Assembly (NCBI RefSeq): GCF_003963535.1
Contig: NZ_CP034539.1
Span: 186,001-250,000 of the forward strand
DNA length: 64,000 nucleotides
Source of the DNA: Streptomyces cyaneochromogenes
Lineage (GTDB): Bacteria > Actinomycetota > Actinomycetes > Streptomycetales > Streptomycetaceae
Direction: 5' to 3'
The notes under the pieces are model-generated. The model made no database searches, had not been told where the DNA came from, and worked only from the letters and a program-made list of their open reading frames with translations. Shown piece by piece: positions 51,450 to 60,108 of this stretch (the first letter of the stretch is position 1; each line of letters starts with the position of its first letter). Both the position numbers and the translations under genes were made by a program.

Positions 51450-52325
51450 GTGAACGATCTCGGACAGGACCTGGAACTGCGGCTGGTGCGCTACTTCACC
51501 GTGGTGGCGGCGCACCAGCACTTCGGCCGGGCCGCCGCCGACCTGCACGTGGCCCAGCCGGCGCTGAGCCGCCAGATCCAACGGCTCGAGAAGTATCTCG
51601 GCGCACGACTGCTGGACCGCGCACCCAAGGGCACCCGGCTCACTCCGGCCGGCCAGAAGTTCCTCCCCCGTGCCCAAGCCCTGCTGCAGGCCGCCCGGCA
51701 GGCCGAGCAGGCCGTGCGTGCACAAGCCGAGACCGAACGAATCGCCATCGGCTACGTTGAAGACTTGGTGATCACTGCCGCCGTACGGGAACTGCGCCGC
51801 CGGTACCCGGACGCCGAGATCGCCACCCGGTACCTGAGCTGCCGCGACGTGGGGGCGCTGTCCGACAAGCGCGTCGACGCCCTGATCGCGCGGGCCCCGC
51901 TGCCGCTTGCCGCCGACGACGTGTTCACCACGCCGCTGTACGAGGAGCCCCGGATGCTCGTGGTCCCGCGCGGCCATCCCTTGGCCGACCGCACGTCGGT
52001 GACCGCGGAAGAACTGGCCGGCGAGGAGGAGGCGCCGTGCGCGTTCGAGACCGCGGACTGGACTTCCTACCGGATCCTCGGGGCCGGCGTGCCGCCGATC
52101 GAGAGCTACGAGGACAAGCTCGAACTCGTCGCGAGCGGCAGGGCGATCGCCGTGCTACCGGTCGGCGATCGGCGTAGCTCACTGCGCCCCGACCTCGTCA
52201 CCGTCCCGGTTCAGGGCGCTCCCCCCAGCCAGGTCGTCCTGGTCAGCCGCAAGGGTGACTCGAATCCGATGATCAGGAATCTCCGGCAGGTGGCCAAGGC
52301 CGTACTGACCGCCCGGGCAGCCTGA
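51450..52325 (+). CDS. LysR-family transcriptional regulator
   Basis: 291 residues from GTG 51450 (NDLGQDLELRLVRYFTVVAA); the frame is open from ATG 51384, but those 22 residues are not typical. Helix-turn-helix: HQHFGRAAADLHVAQPALSR-QIQRLE, then GARLLDRAPKGTRLTPAGQK. The ligand domain includes RMLVVPRGHPLADRTSVTAE. Divergent from the quinone oxidoreductase, with which it shares a 122-bp intergenic region. Confidence 0.9.
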   Translation: MNDLGQDLELRLVRYFTVVAAHQHFGRAAADLHVAQPALSRQIQRLEKYLGARLLDRAPKGTRLTPAGQKFLPRAQALLQAARQAEQAVRAQAETERIAIGYVEDLVITAAVRELRRRYPDAEIATRYLSCRDVGALSDKRVDALIARAPLPLAADDVFTTPLYEEPRMLVVPRGHPLADRTSVTAEELAGEEEAPCAFETADWTSYRILGAGVPPIESYEDKLELVASGRAIAVLPVGDRRSSLRPDLVTVPVQGAPPSQVVLVSRKGDSNPMIRNLRQVAKAVLTARAA

Positions 52326-52390
52326 CCGCCTGGCGGTCCCCGCGGCCACGGCCGCTTCCCGGTAGCCGTGCCTCTTGCCGGCCACGTCCG

Positions 52391-52408
52391 ACTGCGGTTT
52401 CCCGCAGT
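52391..52408. promoter_or_regulatory. Palindrome shared with the MMPL gene promoter
   Basis: ACTGCGG-TTTC-CCGCAGT. Its reverse complement recurs for 17 bases at 56456-56472, before the MMPL transporter. Here it lies 133 bases before the DedA gene, which is followed by the histidine kinase and response regulator. A partial copy (ACTGCGG) occurs again at about 52520. It may be a binding site of the neighbouring response regulator. Confidence 0.55.
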
Positions 52409-52540
52409 TGCGTTGTGCGGAGAACAACACCGTGTCGGACGGCAATCCTCATACCAGCGCTGAGCTGCGGTTTCTAGCGTGGGACAGAGTCGGGGCCGAG
52501 GGCTTCGGCGGTAGCTGAACTGCGGCTTGGAGGCCTCGTC

Positions 52541-53203
52541 ATGGAGTTCGTGAGTCTGGCTCTGCCCGAGGAGCCCGCGGGTGGGATCGCGGGCTGGGCC
52601 GCGGATCTGGTGGACGCGCTGGGCGGGCCGGGTGCCGGGCTGGCCATCGCGTTGGAGAACCTGTTCCCGCCGCTGCCGAGTGAGGTGATCCTGCCGCTGA
52701 CCGGGTTCGCGGCCGGGCAGGGGGTCATCAGCCTGGGCTCGGCGCTGTTCTGGACGACGCTCGGGTCGGTGGTGGGGGCGCTGGTCCTGTACTGGATCGG
52801 GATGTGGTTCGGGCGCGAGCGGATGCACGCGATCTGGGGGAAGTTGCCGCTGGTGAAGCCCTCGGATCTGGTGCGTACGGAGGAGTGGTTCGCACGGCAC
52901 GGCTCCAAGGCGGTCTTCCTGGGGCGGATGGTGCCGATCTTCCGCAGCCTGATCTCCGTCCCCGCCGGGGTGGAGCGGATGCGGCTGCCGGTGTTCCTGG
53001 CGCTGACCACGCTGGGGAGTCTGATCTGGAACTCGGTGCTGGTGATGGCCGGTTACTGGCTGGGCGACCAGTGGGACGCGGTCGAGACGTACGTCGGAGT
53101 GCTGTCCAAGGTCGTGCTCGCCGCGGTCGTACTGGCCCTCGTCGGCTATCTGGCCGTGCGCTACCGGGACCGTAACCAGGCCCGGCAGCAAGGCGGTTCG
53201 TGA
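52541..53203 (+). CDS. DedA-family membrane protein
   Basis: 220 residues; ATG 52541 follows GGAGG. The DedA/SNARE-associated signature is clear: LENLFPPLPSEVILPLTGFA, FFGR-type motif KAVFLGRMVPIFRSLISVPA-GVERM, and terminal helix. DedA proteins flip lipid carriers such as undecaprenyl phosphate and affect membrane stress and peptide-antibiotic tolerance. The end overlaps a possible GTG start of the kinase gene, suggesting one operon DedA-kinase-regulator. Confidence 0.92.
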   Translation: MEFVSLALPEEPAGGIAGWAADLVDALGGPGAGLAIALENLFPPLPSEVILPLTGFAAGQGVISLGSALFWTTLGSVVGALVLYWIGMWFGRERMHAIWGKLPLVKPSDLVRTEEWFARHGSKAVFLGRMVPIFRSLISVPAGVERMRLPVFLALTTLGSLIWNSVLVMAGYWLGDQWDAVETYVGVLSKVVLAAVVLALVGYLAVRYRDRNQARQQGGS

Positions 53204-53289
53204 CTCGGGGACGTCGTCACATGTGGCAGGCGGCGTGGCGCGGCAGCATGGGACGATCTTGTTCCCGCCGGGCAGTCCGGTTAGGCTCG

Positions 53290-54498
53290 ATGCCCGTGCT
53301 GGGGTCTTACACGGGAATCACCGCCCATCAGGTGCAGGGGAACGAAGCCGAGGCGACCCGACCCCCCTCCTGGCACCGCGTCATCCCCGGAGTGGCCCTC
53401 GGTTGCGCCACCGCCCTGATCGGACTCCTCTACTTCCTGGTGGCCGGCCTGGCCCTCGGCCCTTGGCTGCTGCGCCCGAGTACCAGGGAGAGCGCGCTGG
53501 CCAAGGTCGCCGCCGGGGCCCGCAGACTGGCGGACGGGGAGCGGACACGCCGCTCCGTCTTCTTCGGCGACCGCTTCCCCGAGCACTACAAGGCCTCGGA
53601 CCGGAAGATCCTGCGCTACGTCCTGGTCCGCGGCTACACGGGCCTGCTGAGCGCCGTCGTGACCGGGCTGCTCGGTGTGGGCCTCATCCTGGCGGGGGTT
53701 CTGGTCATGGCCACCGCCCGGGGCACTGTCGGCTGGCAGGAACTGCTTCTCCAGGTGCTCCTGGGCTGCGTACTGCTCTTCCTCGACATCCAGGGGCTGT
53801 ACGCGCTGGCCGTGCTGGACACCCGGCTGGCCCGCGAGTGCTTCGGGCCGTCCGAGTGGGAGCTGCTGCGCCGGCGGATCGACGAACTGTCCACCAGCCG
53901 GGCGGGGGTGGTGCGAGCCGTGGACGCCGAGCGCCGGCGCATCGAGCGGGATCTGCACGACGGGGTTCAGCAGCGGCTCGTGGCGCTCGCGATGCTGATC
54001 GGCCGGGCCCGCCGGAGCCGGACCCGCGACCCGGAGCAGGCGGACGTCCTGCTGCTGCAGGCTCACGAGGCGGCCCAGGACGCGCTCACCGAACTGCGCG
54101 AGGCGGCCTGGCGGGTCTATCCGTCCGCACTGGACAGCCAGGGGCTGCGGGAGGCGCTGGGCGGGGTCGCCGAGCGGTGCGCGATCCCGCTGCGCATGGA
54201 GTACGAGGTCGAGGGGCCGCTGCCGCAACCGGCGCAGACCGCCGCGTACTTCGTGGTGTCGGAGTCCGTGACCAACGCGGCCAAGCATTCCGGTGCCACC
54301 CACATCTCCGTCCGGCTCGCCCGGCACGGCCCGGTCCTCGTCCTGCGGATCGAGGACAACGGCACCGGCGGAGCGGATCCGGCCGGCGGCGGGCTGACCG
54401 GGCTGCGCAGCCGGGTGGGCGCGCTGGACGGCGTCCTGCACATCGAAAGCCCCCTCGGGGGACCCACCACGATTACCGCGGAGCTGCCATGCGTGTGA
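53290..54498 (+). CDS. Sensor histidine kinase (HisKA_3, NarL-type)
   Basis: 402 residues from ATG 53290; the frame also offers GTG 53200, which overlaps the DedA stop. Membrane segments lie at VIPGVALGCATALIGLLYFL-VAG, YTGLLSAVVTGLLGVGLILA and ELLLQVLLGCVLLFLDIQGL. The phospho-acceptor region is DAERRRIERDLHDGVQQRLV. ATPase boxes are SESVTNAAKHSGATH (N box) and RIEDNGTGGADPAGGGLTGL (G box). It pairs with the overlapping response regulator. The position next to an exporter and an NRPS suggests sensing of envelope stress or of the cluster's own product. Confidence 0.88.
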   Translation: MPVLGSYTGITAHQVQGNEAEATRPPSWHRVIPGVALGCATALIGLLYFLVAGLALGPWLLRPSTRESALAKVAAGARRLADGERTRRSVFFGDRFPEHYKASDRKILRYVLVRGYTGLLSAVVTGLLGVGLILAGVLVMATARGTVGWQELLLQVLLGCVLLFLDIQGLYALAVLDTRLARECFGPSEWELLRRRIDELSTSRAGVVRAVDAERRRIERDLHDGVQQRLVALAMLIGRARRSRTRDPEQADVLLLQAHEAAQDALTELREAAWRVYPSALDSQGLREALGGVAERCAIPLRMEYEVEGPLPQPAQTAAYFVVSESVTNAAKHSGATHISVRLARHGPVLVLRIEDNGTGGADPAGGGLTGLRSRVGALDGVLHIESPLGGPTTITAELPCV

Positions 54499-55133
54499 TC
54501 CTCGCCGAGGACTCGACCCTACTGCGGGAGGGCCTGGTGCGGCTGCTCGTCGAGGAGGGCCACGAGGTCCTCGCGGCGGTGGGCGACGCGGTGGCCCTGC
54601 TGCGGGAGATCGAGGAGCAGAAGCCGGACATCGTCGTCGTCGACATCCGGATGCCGCCGACCCACACGGACGAGGGGCTGCGGGCCGCGGTGGAGATCCG
54701 CAAGCGCTGGCCCGAGATCAGTGTGCTGGTCCTCTCCCAGCACGTGGAGCGCAACTACGCCGCCCAGCTGCTGGCCTCCAACGCCGAGCGGGTCGGCTAT
54801 CTGCTCAAGGACCGGGTGGCGCAGGTCGAGGAGTTCCTGGACGCGCTGGAGCGGATCCATGCGGGCGGCGCGGCCATCGACCCGGAGGTGGTACGGCAGT
54901 TGGTGATCCGTACCACCCACGGCGATCCGCTGGCCCGGCTCACCCCGCGCGAGCGCGGCGTGCTGGAGGCGCTGGCTCAAGGGCACACCAATACGGCCAT
55001 CGCGCAGAAGCTGCACATCTCCCTGAGTTCGGTGGAGAAGAACCTCAACACGATCTTCGACAAGCTGGAGCTGTCCCACACCACCGGCTACAGCAGGCGG
55101 ATCCTGGCCGTCCTGCGCTATCTGGAGTCCTAG
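54489..55133 (+). CDS. NarL/FixJ-family response regulator
   Basis: 214 residues; ATG 54489 overlaps the kinase end by 10 bases. Receiver: VILAEDSTLLREGLVRLL, phosphorylated Asp in DIVVVDIRMPPTHTDEGLRA, Lys in VGYLLKDRVAQVEEFL. LuxR helix-turn-helix: LTPRERGVLEALAQGHTNTA, IAQKLHISLSSVEKNLNTIF. It may bind the palindromes at 52391 and 56456; that link is inference. Confidence 0.92.
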   Translation: MRVILAEDSTLLREGLVRLLVEEGHEVLAAVGDAVALLREIEEQKPDIVVVDIRMPPTHTDEGLRAAVEIRKRWPEISVLVLSQHVERNYAAQLLASNAERVGYLLKDRVAQVEEFLDALERIHAGGAAIDPEVVRQLVIRTTHGDPLARLTPRERGVLEALAQGHTNTAIAQKLHISLSSVEKNLNTIFDKLELSHTTGYSRRILAVLRYLES

Positions 55134-55168
55134 TACTCCCGTGGGACGTCTCCATTCCCGCTGGAGTA
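55134..55168 (+). terminator. Hairpin directly after the response regulator
   Basis: Arms TACTCCCGTGGGA (55134-55146) and TCCCGCTGGAGTA (55156-55168) pair at 11 of 13 positions with a 9-nt loop. The stem begins at the first base after the stop codon; with the cyclodeaminase convergent from the other side, it probably terminates the kinase operon. Confidence 0.55.
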
Positions 55169-55229
55169 CCAGGACCCCGGCACCGGCGCGTGTACAGGCC
55201 GACGCCGGGTGGGTCGGCCCGTGGCCGGC

Positions 55230-56258
55230 TCAGTGGAACGCGTAAGGGTTGAGCGCGTCCAGCGGCATGTGCTCCAGCTGCACCCGGTCGCCGAGCCCCG
55301 CCTCCTCTGCGAGTTCGAGGAGTACGTCGAAGGCCACATGGTCCTCCAGCGCGAAGCCGGTCGAGTCGAAGACGGTCACCCGGTCCTGTTGGACGGTGGC
55401 GACCTCCGGCTCGGCGCACAGGGTGAGCAGGTCGGGCCCGAGGTCGCTCTCGGTGAGCTGCTGGGCCTCGCCCTCGCGCAGCGCCTGGGCGCGGTGGTCG
55501 ACGGTGACGAAGGCGGACTTGAGGACGGCGAGCGGGATCTCGAACTTGCCGATGAGATCGGCGCCGATGGCGTTGATGTGGACGTGCGGGCGCAGGTGCT
55601 CGCCGAGCAGGACCGGGCCGTCCCCGACCCCGACCGAGGTGGCGGTGCAGATGATGTCGGCCGCGGCCTCGATCTCGGCCACCGGCGCGATCTCCACGTC
55701 GAGGCCGAGGAATTCCACGCGGTCGGCGAAGGACGCGGCGTGGGCGGGCTCGATGTCGTGGACAAGGATCCGCTTCAGCGGGAAGACCCGGCTCAGCGCG
55801 TGGGCCTGGGTGACCGCCTGGGCGCCGGTGCCGACCAGGCCGAGCACACTGCTGTCCCTGCGGGCGAGCAGTCCGCTGGCGACGGCGGAGGCGGCGCCGG
55901 TACGGATGGCGGTGGGCAGGATGCCGTCGCAGATGGCGAGCAGTCGGCCCGTCGCATCGTCGTAGCGGGCCATCGTGCCGATGATGGTGGGCAGTTGGTA
56001 GGTGGCCGGGTTGGTCGGCGTGTAGGCCACGGTCTTGATGGTGATCGACTCACCCGGGCGATGGTGCGGCATCCATTCCAGGACGGCCGAGTCGTTCGGA
56101 CCGCGCAGGAATCCGTCCCGCGCGGGGGTTGTGCCCCGCCGGCCGACCGCCCTGAACGCCTCACCGAGGCGGACGATCATCCGGTCCATGAAATGGTCGA
56201 ACCCTTTTCCCCGGACGATCTTGGCAACATGCTGCCGAGTGACGACCAATGTTTCCAT
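55230..56258 (-). CDS. Ornithine/lysine cyclodeaminase family enzyme
   Basis: 342 residues from ATG 56258 (AAGGGGAGA upstream). The family converts L-ornithine to L-proline or L-lysine to L-pipecolate using tightly bound NAD. Key blocks: ITIKTVAYTPTNPATYQLPT (substrate Lys), ARYDDATGRLLAICDGILPT, AIRTGAASAVASGLLARRDS, NAD loop LGLVGTGAQAVTQAHALSRV, HINAIGADLIGKFEIPLAVL and VFDSTGFALEDHVAFDVLLE. The T-V-x-Y-x-P-x-N-P stretch and overall pattern are closer, from memory, to secondary-metabolism lysine cyclodeaminases (PipA/VisC/RapL) than to catabolic ornithine enzymes. Its neighbour NRPS has a proline-type A domain, so it likely supplies Pro or Pip. Lys versus Orn cannot be decided here. Confidence 0.82.
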   Translation of the reverse strand: METLVVTRQHVAKIVRGKGFDHFMDRMIVRLGEAFRAVGRRGTTPARDGFLRGPNDSAVLEWMPHHRPGESITIKTVAYTPTNPATYQLPTIIGTMARYDDATGRLLAICDGILPTAIRTGAASAVASGLLARRDSSVLGLVGTGAQAVTQAHALSRVFPLKRILVHDIEPAHAASFADRVEFLGLDVEIAPVAEIEAAADIICTATSVGVGDGPVLLGEHLRPHVHINAIGADLIGKFEIPLAVLKSAFVTVDHRAQALREGEAQQLTESDLGPDLLTLCAEPEVATVQQDRVTVFDSTGFALEDHVAFDVLLELAEEAGLGDRVQLEHMPLDALNPYAFH

Positions 56259-56437
56259 TATCTCCCCTTGACTGACCTTGCAGTGTGGCAATTACCTGCC
56301 GACACCTTGCCGATTCGCTTACCTTTTCGCGGCGAATGAGCTACTACCTTTGATCATCGCCACGTAAAGCGAGAACCGGGAATATGAAAATATCCGTCGC
56401 CATTTCTTTCGGTCAAGATTAAGCTGGACCTCTTACG

Positions 56438-56491
56438 GGTTCCCGCAGGTTCCCGACTGCGGGAAACCGCAGGGTCCAAACTGTGGGAAAC
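56438..56491. promoter_or_regulatory. Cluster of three related operator-like repeats before MMPL gene
   Basis: GGTTCCCGCAG (56438-56448) and CTGCGGGAAACC (56457-56468) form a near-perfect inverted repeat, and ACTGTGGGAAAC (56480-56491) is a third copy. The second lies within ACTGCGGGAAACCGCAG, identical as reverse complement to the palindrome at 52391-52408. The cluster is 90-140 bases upstream of the MMPL start, next to an AT-rich stretch (56340-56420). It is a strong candidate binding site for a local regulator. Confidence 0.6.
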
Positions 56492-56580
56492 TCCGGCCAC
56501 CTCGACGGTTTACCTTGTATGCACGACCGGGCCACGGAACTACCGTTTTCGGCGTCGACTCGGCGGAAGGAAAACAGACG

Positions 56581-58800
56581 GTGGACAAGAAACCGGCAAC
56601 GGTCCGGATCGCTCGATGGAGCGCCACACATCCGTGGTCCGCGATAGGGCTGTGGGCCGTCTTCGTCGCGCTGTGCGTCTTCCTGGGCGGAGCGGCGGGC
56701 ACGAACAAGCTGGACGAGCGGGAATCCGGGGTCAGGGAGTCGGGTACGGCGGGCAAGATCATCGTCTCCGGCGACTTCACCGACCGGCCCGAGGAGAACG
56801 TACTGATCACCGCCGAGTCCGGCGGCAAGCTGGATCACACCGAGGCGCTGCGGGCCGCCGAGGACGTCACGAAGCGGATGAAGGCGCTGCGTGAGGTGGC
56901 GAGCGTCGGGGACCCGGTGCCGGCGGAGAACGGCAAGGCCCTGCTGGTGCCGGTGACGATGCAGGGCGACAAGGACAGCGCCGTCAAGGAAGTCGAGCCC
57001 CTGCTCGACGCGAGCGCCGCGGCCGAGAAGGCCCACGACGGGCTCCGGATCGAGCAGGTCGGTACGGGATCCACGGCCAAGGGCATGCAGGAGACCATCG
57101 GCGAGGACTTCAAGAAGGCCGAGCTGATCAGCCTTCCGCTGACCCTGCTGATCATGCTCGTCGTCTTCGGCGCGCTCATCGCCGCCGGCGTGCCCGTGGT
57201 GCTCGCGCTGTCCTGTGTGCTCGCCGCGATGGGACTGTCCTCGCTGGCCTCCCACGTGCTGCCGGAGACCAGCGCGATCAGCAATGTCATCCTGCTGATG
57301 GGCATGGCCGTGGGCGTGGACTACTCGCTGTTCTATCTCAAGCGTGAGCGCGAGGAACGGCACAAGGGCAAGGGGCACATCGACGCGATCGAGATCGCCG
57401 CGGAGACCTCCGGACACACCGTCGTGGTCTCCGGCACCACCGTGATCGTGGCGATGGCCGGGCTCTATCTCGCCCAGGAGGCCACCTTCGCCTCCCTGGC
57501 CACCGGTTCCATCATCGTCGTCGGGGCCGCCGTCCTCGGCTCGCTGACCGTGCTGCCCGCCCTCCTCGGCAAGCTGGGCGGCTGGGTGGACCGGCCACGG
57601 GTGCCGTTCCTGTGGCGGCTGACGATGCGCTCGGGCGAGTCCCGGCTGTGGCCCGTGCTGCTGCGCCCCTCGCTGGTCAGGCCAGTGATCACGCTGGTCG
57701 TGTCGGTCGGCGCGCTGCTGCTGCTCGCGCTGCCCGCGCTGGACATGAAGCTGAAGCAGCCCGGCTCGGACGACCTGTCCCGGGACATTCCGGTGGTCCA
57801 GGCACTGGACCGGCTCACGGAGGCCTTCCCGAGCGAGGGCACCGCGCACACGGTCGCGGTGCGCGCCCCCGCCGCCGAGGCCGACGAGGTCAAGGCCGCC
57901 CTCCAGAACCTGCTCAGGCGCACCGCGGCGGACGACTTGTTCGCACACGACCAGGCGCCGGTGATCCGCGAGTCCGAGGACCGGCGGGTGCATGTGGTGG
58001 ACGTGGCGACGCCGCACCAGGCGAAGACCGACGAGGCGAAGGAATCACTGAAGGTCCTGCGCACCTGGGTGCCCGAGGCGCTCAGCGGAGTCGCGGACGC
58101 CGAGAGCGGGGTCGGCGGCGAGGTGGCCAGGGGCACCGACTTCACCGGGCACCTGGAGGAACGCATGCCGTGGGTGGTGGGCTTCGTCCTGCTGCTGACC
58201 TTCGGCACCATGCTCGTCATCTTTCGCTCGCTGGCCGTGGCACTCTCCGCCATCCTGCTGAACCTGCTCTCCGCGGCGGCCTCCTTCGGTGTCCTGGTCG
58301 CGGTCTTCCAGAACACCTGGGCGGAGGGACTGCTCGGCTTCGACAGCACCGGCGCGATCGTGAACTGGCTGCCGCTGTTCCTCTTCGTGGTGCTGTTCGG
58401 GCTGTCGATGGACTACCACGTGTTCGTGGTGAGCCGGATCCGCGAGGCGGCGCTGGCGGGCGCCCCCGTCAAGCAGGCCGTCCGGGACGGCATCACCCGC
58501 TCGGCCGGCGTCGTGACCAGCGCGGCGATCGTCATGATCGGGGTGTTCGCGATCTTCGGCACCCTCAACGCGATCGAGTTCAAGCAGCTGGGCATCGGGC
58601 TGGCCGTGGCGATCGCGCTGGACGCCGTCGTCATCCGGATCTTCGTGCTCCCGGCGCTGATGTCGGTCATCGGCAAGTGGAACTGGTGGCCGGGCCGGGT
58701 CACGAGTGAGGGCCAGGAGAGCGCGCAGCGGCTCCCGCAGCACACGCCACTGGCCGCCCCGGCACCCGAGACCACGCGGTCTGGCTACTCCCAGCAGTAG
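56581..58800 (+). CDS. MMPL/RND-family exporter
   Basis: 739 residues from GTG 56581 with GGAAGGAAAA about 8 bases upstream. Two repeats, each with a large extracellular domain and clustered helices: ELISLPLTLLIMLVVFGALI, VILLMGMAVGVDYSLFYLKR and, in the second half, LLLTFGTMLVIFRSLAVALS, VVLFGLSMDYHVFVVSRIRE. The G-V-D-Y and S-M-D-Y motifs are the proton-relay sites of MMPL proteins. They export lipids, siderophores or peptides. Its location beside the NRPS suggests export of the product or self-protection. The C-terminal tail is polar. Confidence 0.92.
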   Translation: MDKKPATVRIARWSATHPWSAIGLWAVFVALCVFLGGAAGTNKLDERESGVRESGTAGKIIVSGDFTDRPEENVLITAESGGKLDHTEALRAAEDVTKRMKALREVASVGDPVPAENGKALLVPVTMQGDKDSAVKEVEPLLDASAAAEKAHDGLRIEQVGTGSTAKGMQETIGEDFKKAELISLPLTLLIMLVVFGALIAAGVPVVLALSCVLAAMGLSSLASHVLPETSAISNVILLMGMAVGVDYSLFYLKREREERHKGKGHIDAIEIAAETSGHTVVVSGTTVIVAMAGLYLAQEATFASLATGSIIVVGAAVLGSLTVLPALLGKLGGWVDRPRVPFLWRLTMRSGESRLWPVLLRPSLVRPVITLVVSVGALLLLALPALDMKLKQPGSDDLSRDIPVVQALDRLTEAFPSEGTAHTVAVRAPAAEADEVKAALQNLLRRTAADDLFAHDQAPVIRESEDRRVHVVDVATPHQAKTDEAKESLKVLRTWVPEALSGVADAESGVGGEVARGTDFTGHLEERMPWVVGFVLLLTFGTMLVIFRSLAVALSAILLNLLSAAASFGVLVAVFQNTWAEGLLGFDSTGAIVNWLPLFLFVVLFGLSMDYHVFVVSRIREAALAGAPVKQAVRDGITRSAGVVTSAAIVMIGVFAIFGTLNAIEFKQLGIGLAVAIALDAVVIRIFVLPALMSVIGKWNWWPGRVTSEGQESAQRLPQHTPLAAPAPETTRSGYSQQ

Positions 58801-58821
58801 TAGTCAGGCCCCTCCGAAAGA

Positions 58822-58866
58822 GGAGGGAGGGCGGCCCGGATCCCCTGTCCGGGCGGCCCTCCCTCC
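58822..58866. terminator. Strong hairpin between convergent genes
   Basis: Arms of 18 bp (58822-58839 and 58849-58866; GGAGGGAGGG pairs with CCCTCCCTCC) with a small internal mismatch and 9-nt loop, followed by C/T-rich DNA (CCCCCTTTTCCCT). It serves both the MMPL gene and the hydrolase gene. Confidence 0.85.
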
Positions 58867-58903
58867 TCCCCCTTTTCCCTCTCTTCCTGCCGCCGTACGG
58901 GCT

Positions 58904-59710
58904 TCAGATGCCGGCCGTCAGGAACTGCACCAGGGCCTTGTTGACCGTGGCCGGGTCCTCCAGATAGCCGTAGTGGCCGCAGCCCTGGATCAGTTCGTAG
59001 ACCGCTCCCGGGATGGCGTCCGCGACCTCCCGGCCCAGGTGCGCAGGGGTGATCAGGTCGTCGGCGAAGGCGATGACCTGGACGGGGACCCGGATGCCGC
59101 GATACGCGTCGAGGCGGTCGTTGAGCTTGCTGAGCTCCATCTGGACCCGCTGCCCGGGGCCCGCCGGGCCCGCCAGCTCGAACAGGTCGAGCCAGTCGGC
59201 CATGGCCGCGTCGTCGTCGAGGGTGCGCGGAGAGAGCGACTTCAGTGCGCGCAGGACGGCCGCGTACCGGGCCGGGAGCGGCGTACCGGAGTCGTACAGT
59301 TCGATCTCGGCGCGGGTGAGCGCCAGGCGCAGGGTGTCGGTGCGGGCCCGGGTGGCCATCAGTACGGCCCGGTCGACCAGGTCGGGCCTGGCGAGGGCGA
59401 GTTCCTGGGTGACGAAGGCGCCGAGCGAGGTGCCGACGACCCGGCACGGGCCGAGGCCGAGGTGCTCGATGAGTGCGGCCGTGTCGGCGACCATGTCCCG
59501 CAGGGTGAATCCGCCGGGGCACTCCGACGTGGGCGGGATGCCCCGGTTGTCGAAGGTGACGACCCGGAATCCGGCCTCGGTGAGCGCGGGCACCTGGTGC
59601 AGTTGCCACACGGTGTGGCCACCGCCGGTGCCCTGGACCATCACCACCGGTTCTCCGGTTCCTTCCTCCTCGTAGTGCAGCCGTATTCCGTTGACGGCAA
59701 CGACGGGCAT
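58904..59710 (-). CDS. Alpha/beta-fold hydrolase
   Basis: 268 residues from ATG 59710 (AGGGGAGAG upstream). Nucleophile elbow G-T-S-L-G-A with Ser95 or close; acid in VIAFADDLITPAHL and His in QGCGHYGYLEDP complete the triad. The oxyanion region is VVMVQGTGGGHTVWQLHQ. It lies at the end of the NRPS/mbtH transcription unit, 121 bases after mbtH. It could be an editing or tailoring hydrolase, but it is not a classical type II thioesterase (no G-H-S-M-G). Confidence 0.85.
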   Translation of the reverse strand: MPVVAVNGIRLHYEEEGTGEPVVMVQGTGGGHTVWQLHQVPALTEAGFRVVTFDNRGIPPTSECPGGFTLRDMVADTAALIEHLGLGPCRVVGTSLGAFVTQELALARPDLVDRAVLMATRARTDTLRLALTRAEIELYDSGTPLPARYAAVLRALKSLSPRTLDDDAAMADWLDLFELAGPAGPGQRVQMELSKLNDRLDAYRGIRVPVQVIAFADDLITPAHLGREVADAIPGAVYELIQGCGHYGYLEDPATVNKALVQFLTAGI

Positions 59711-59810
59711 CTCGCCTCTCCCCTTCAGTGTGTTGAAAGCCCTGTGGCCCGCCCGCCGGGGGGATCGGCGGACGGGCCACAGGTGGTCGCGCGGCGGCGC
59801 GTGTCGGCGC

Positions 59811-59845
59811 GTCAGGCCGCGTCAGGCCGCGTCAGGCCGCGTCAG
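59811..59845. repeat. Three 10-bp tandem repeats (GTCAGGCCGC)
   Basis: Three exact copies of GTCAGGCCGC plus GTCAG lie across the last codons and stop of the MbtH gene; the final Ala-Ala-stop codons are part of the repeat. A copy-number change would not alter the protein because the stop is in the first unit read. Confidence 0.85.
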
Positions 59846-60056
59846 TGCCTTCCATGGCGCTGACCAGGCTCAGCGGACGCATATCGGTCCAGTGGTTGTT
59901 GATGTAGTCGAGCGCCGCGTCACGCCGGGCGTCGGAGAGGACCGTGCGCCAGCCCTCCGGCACCTCGACGAACGCGGGCCACAGGGAGTGCTGACCCTCA
60001 TCGTTGACGAGCACGAGATAGGTGCCCTCGGGGTCCTCGAAGGGGTTGGTGCTCAT
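59832..60056 (-). CDS. MbtH-like NRPS accessory protein
   Basis: 74 residues from ATG 60056, with AAGGAG upstream. [38 protein letters not shown] and [15 protein letters not shown] hold all MbtH signature residues (N-P-F, S-L-W-P, P-x-G-W, W-T-D-x-R-P). It binds and activates the adenylation domain of the NRPS encoded 52 bases upstream. Confidence 0.95.
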   Translation of the reverse strand: MSTNPFEDPEGTYLVLVNDEGQHSLWPAFVEVPEGWRTVLSDARRDAALDYINNHWTDMRPLSLVSAMEGTDAA

Positions 60057-60108
60057 GCGTTTCGCTCCTTCTCGAAGAATTGTCTTCCGTCGGCGGTGTC
60101 TGTCGATT

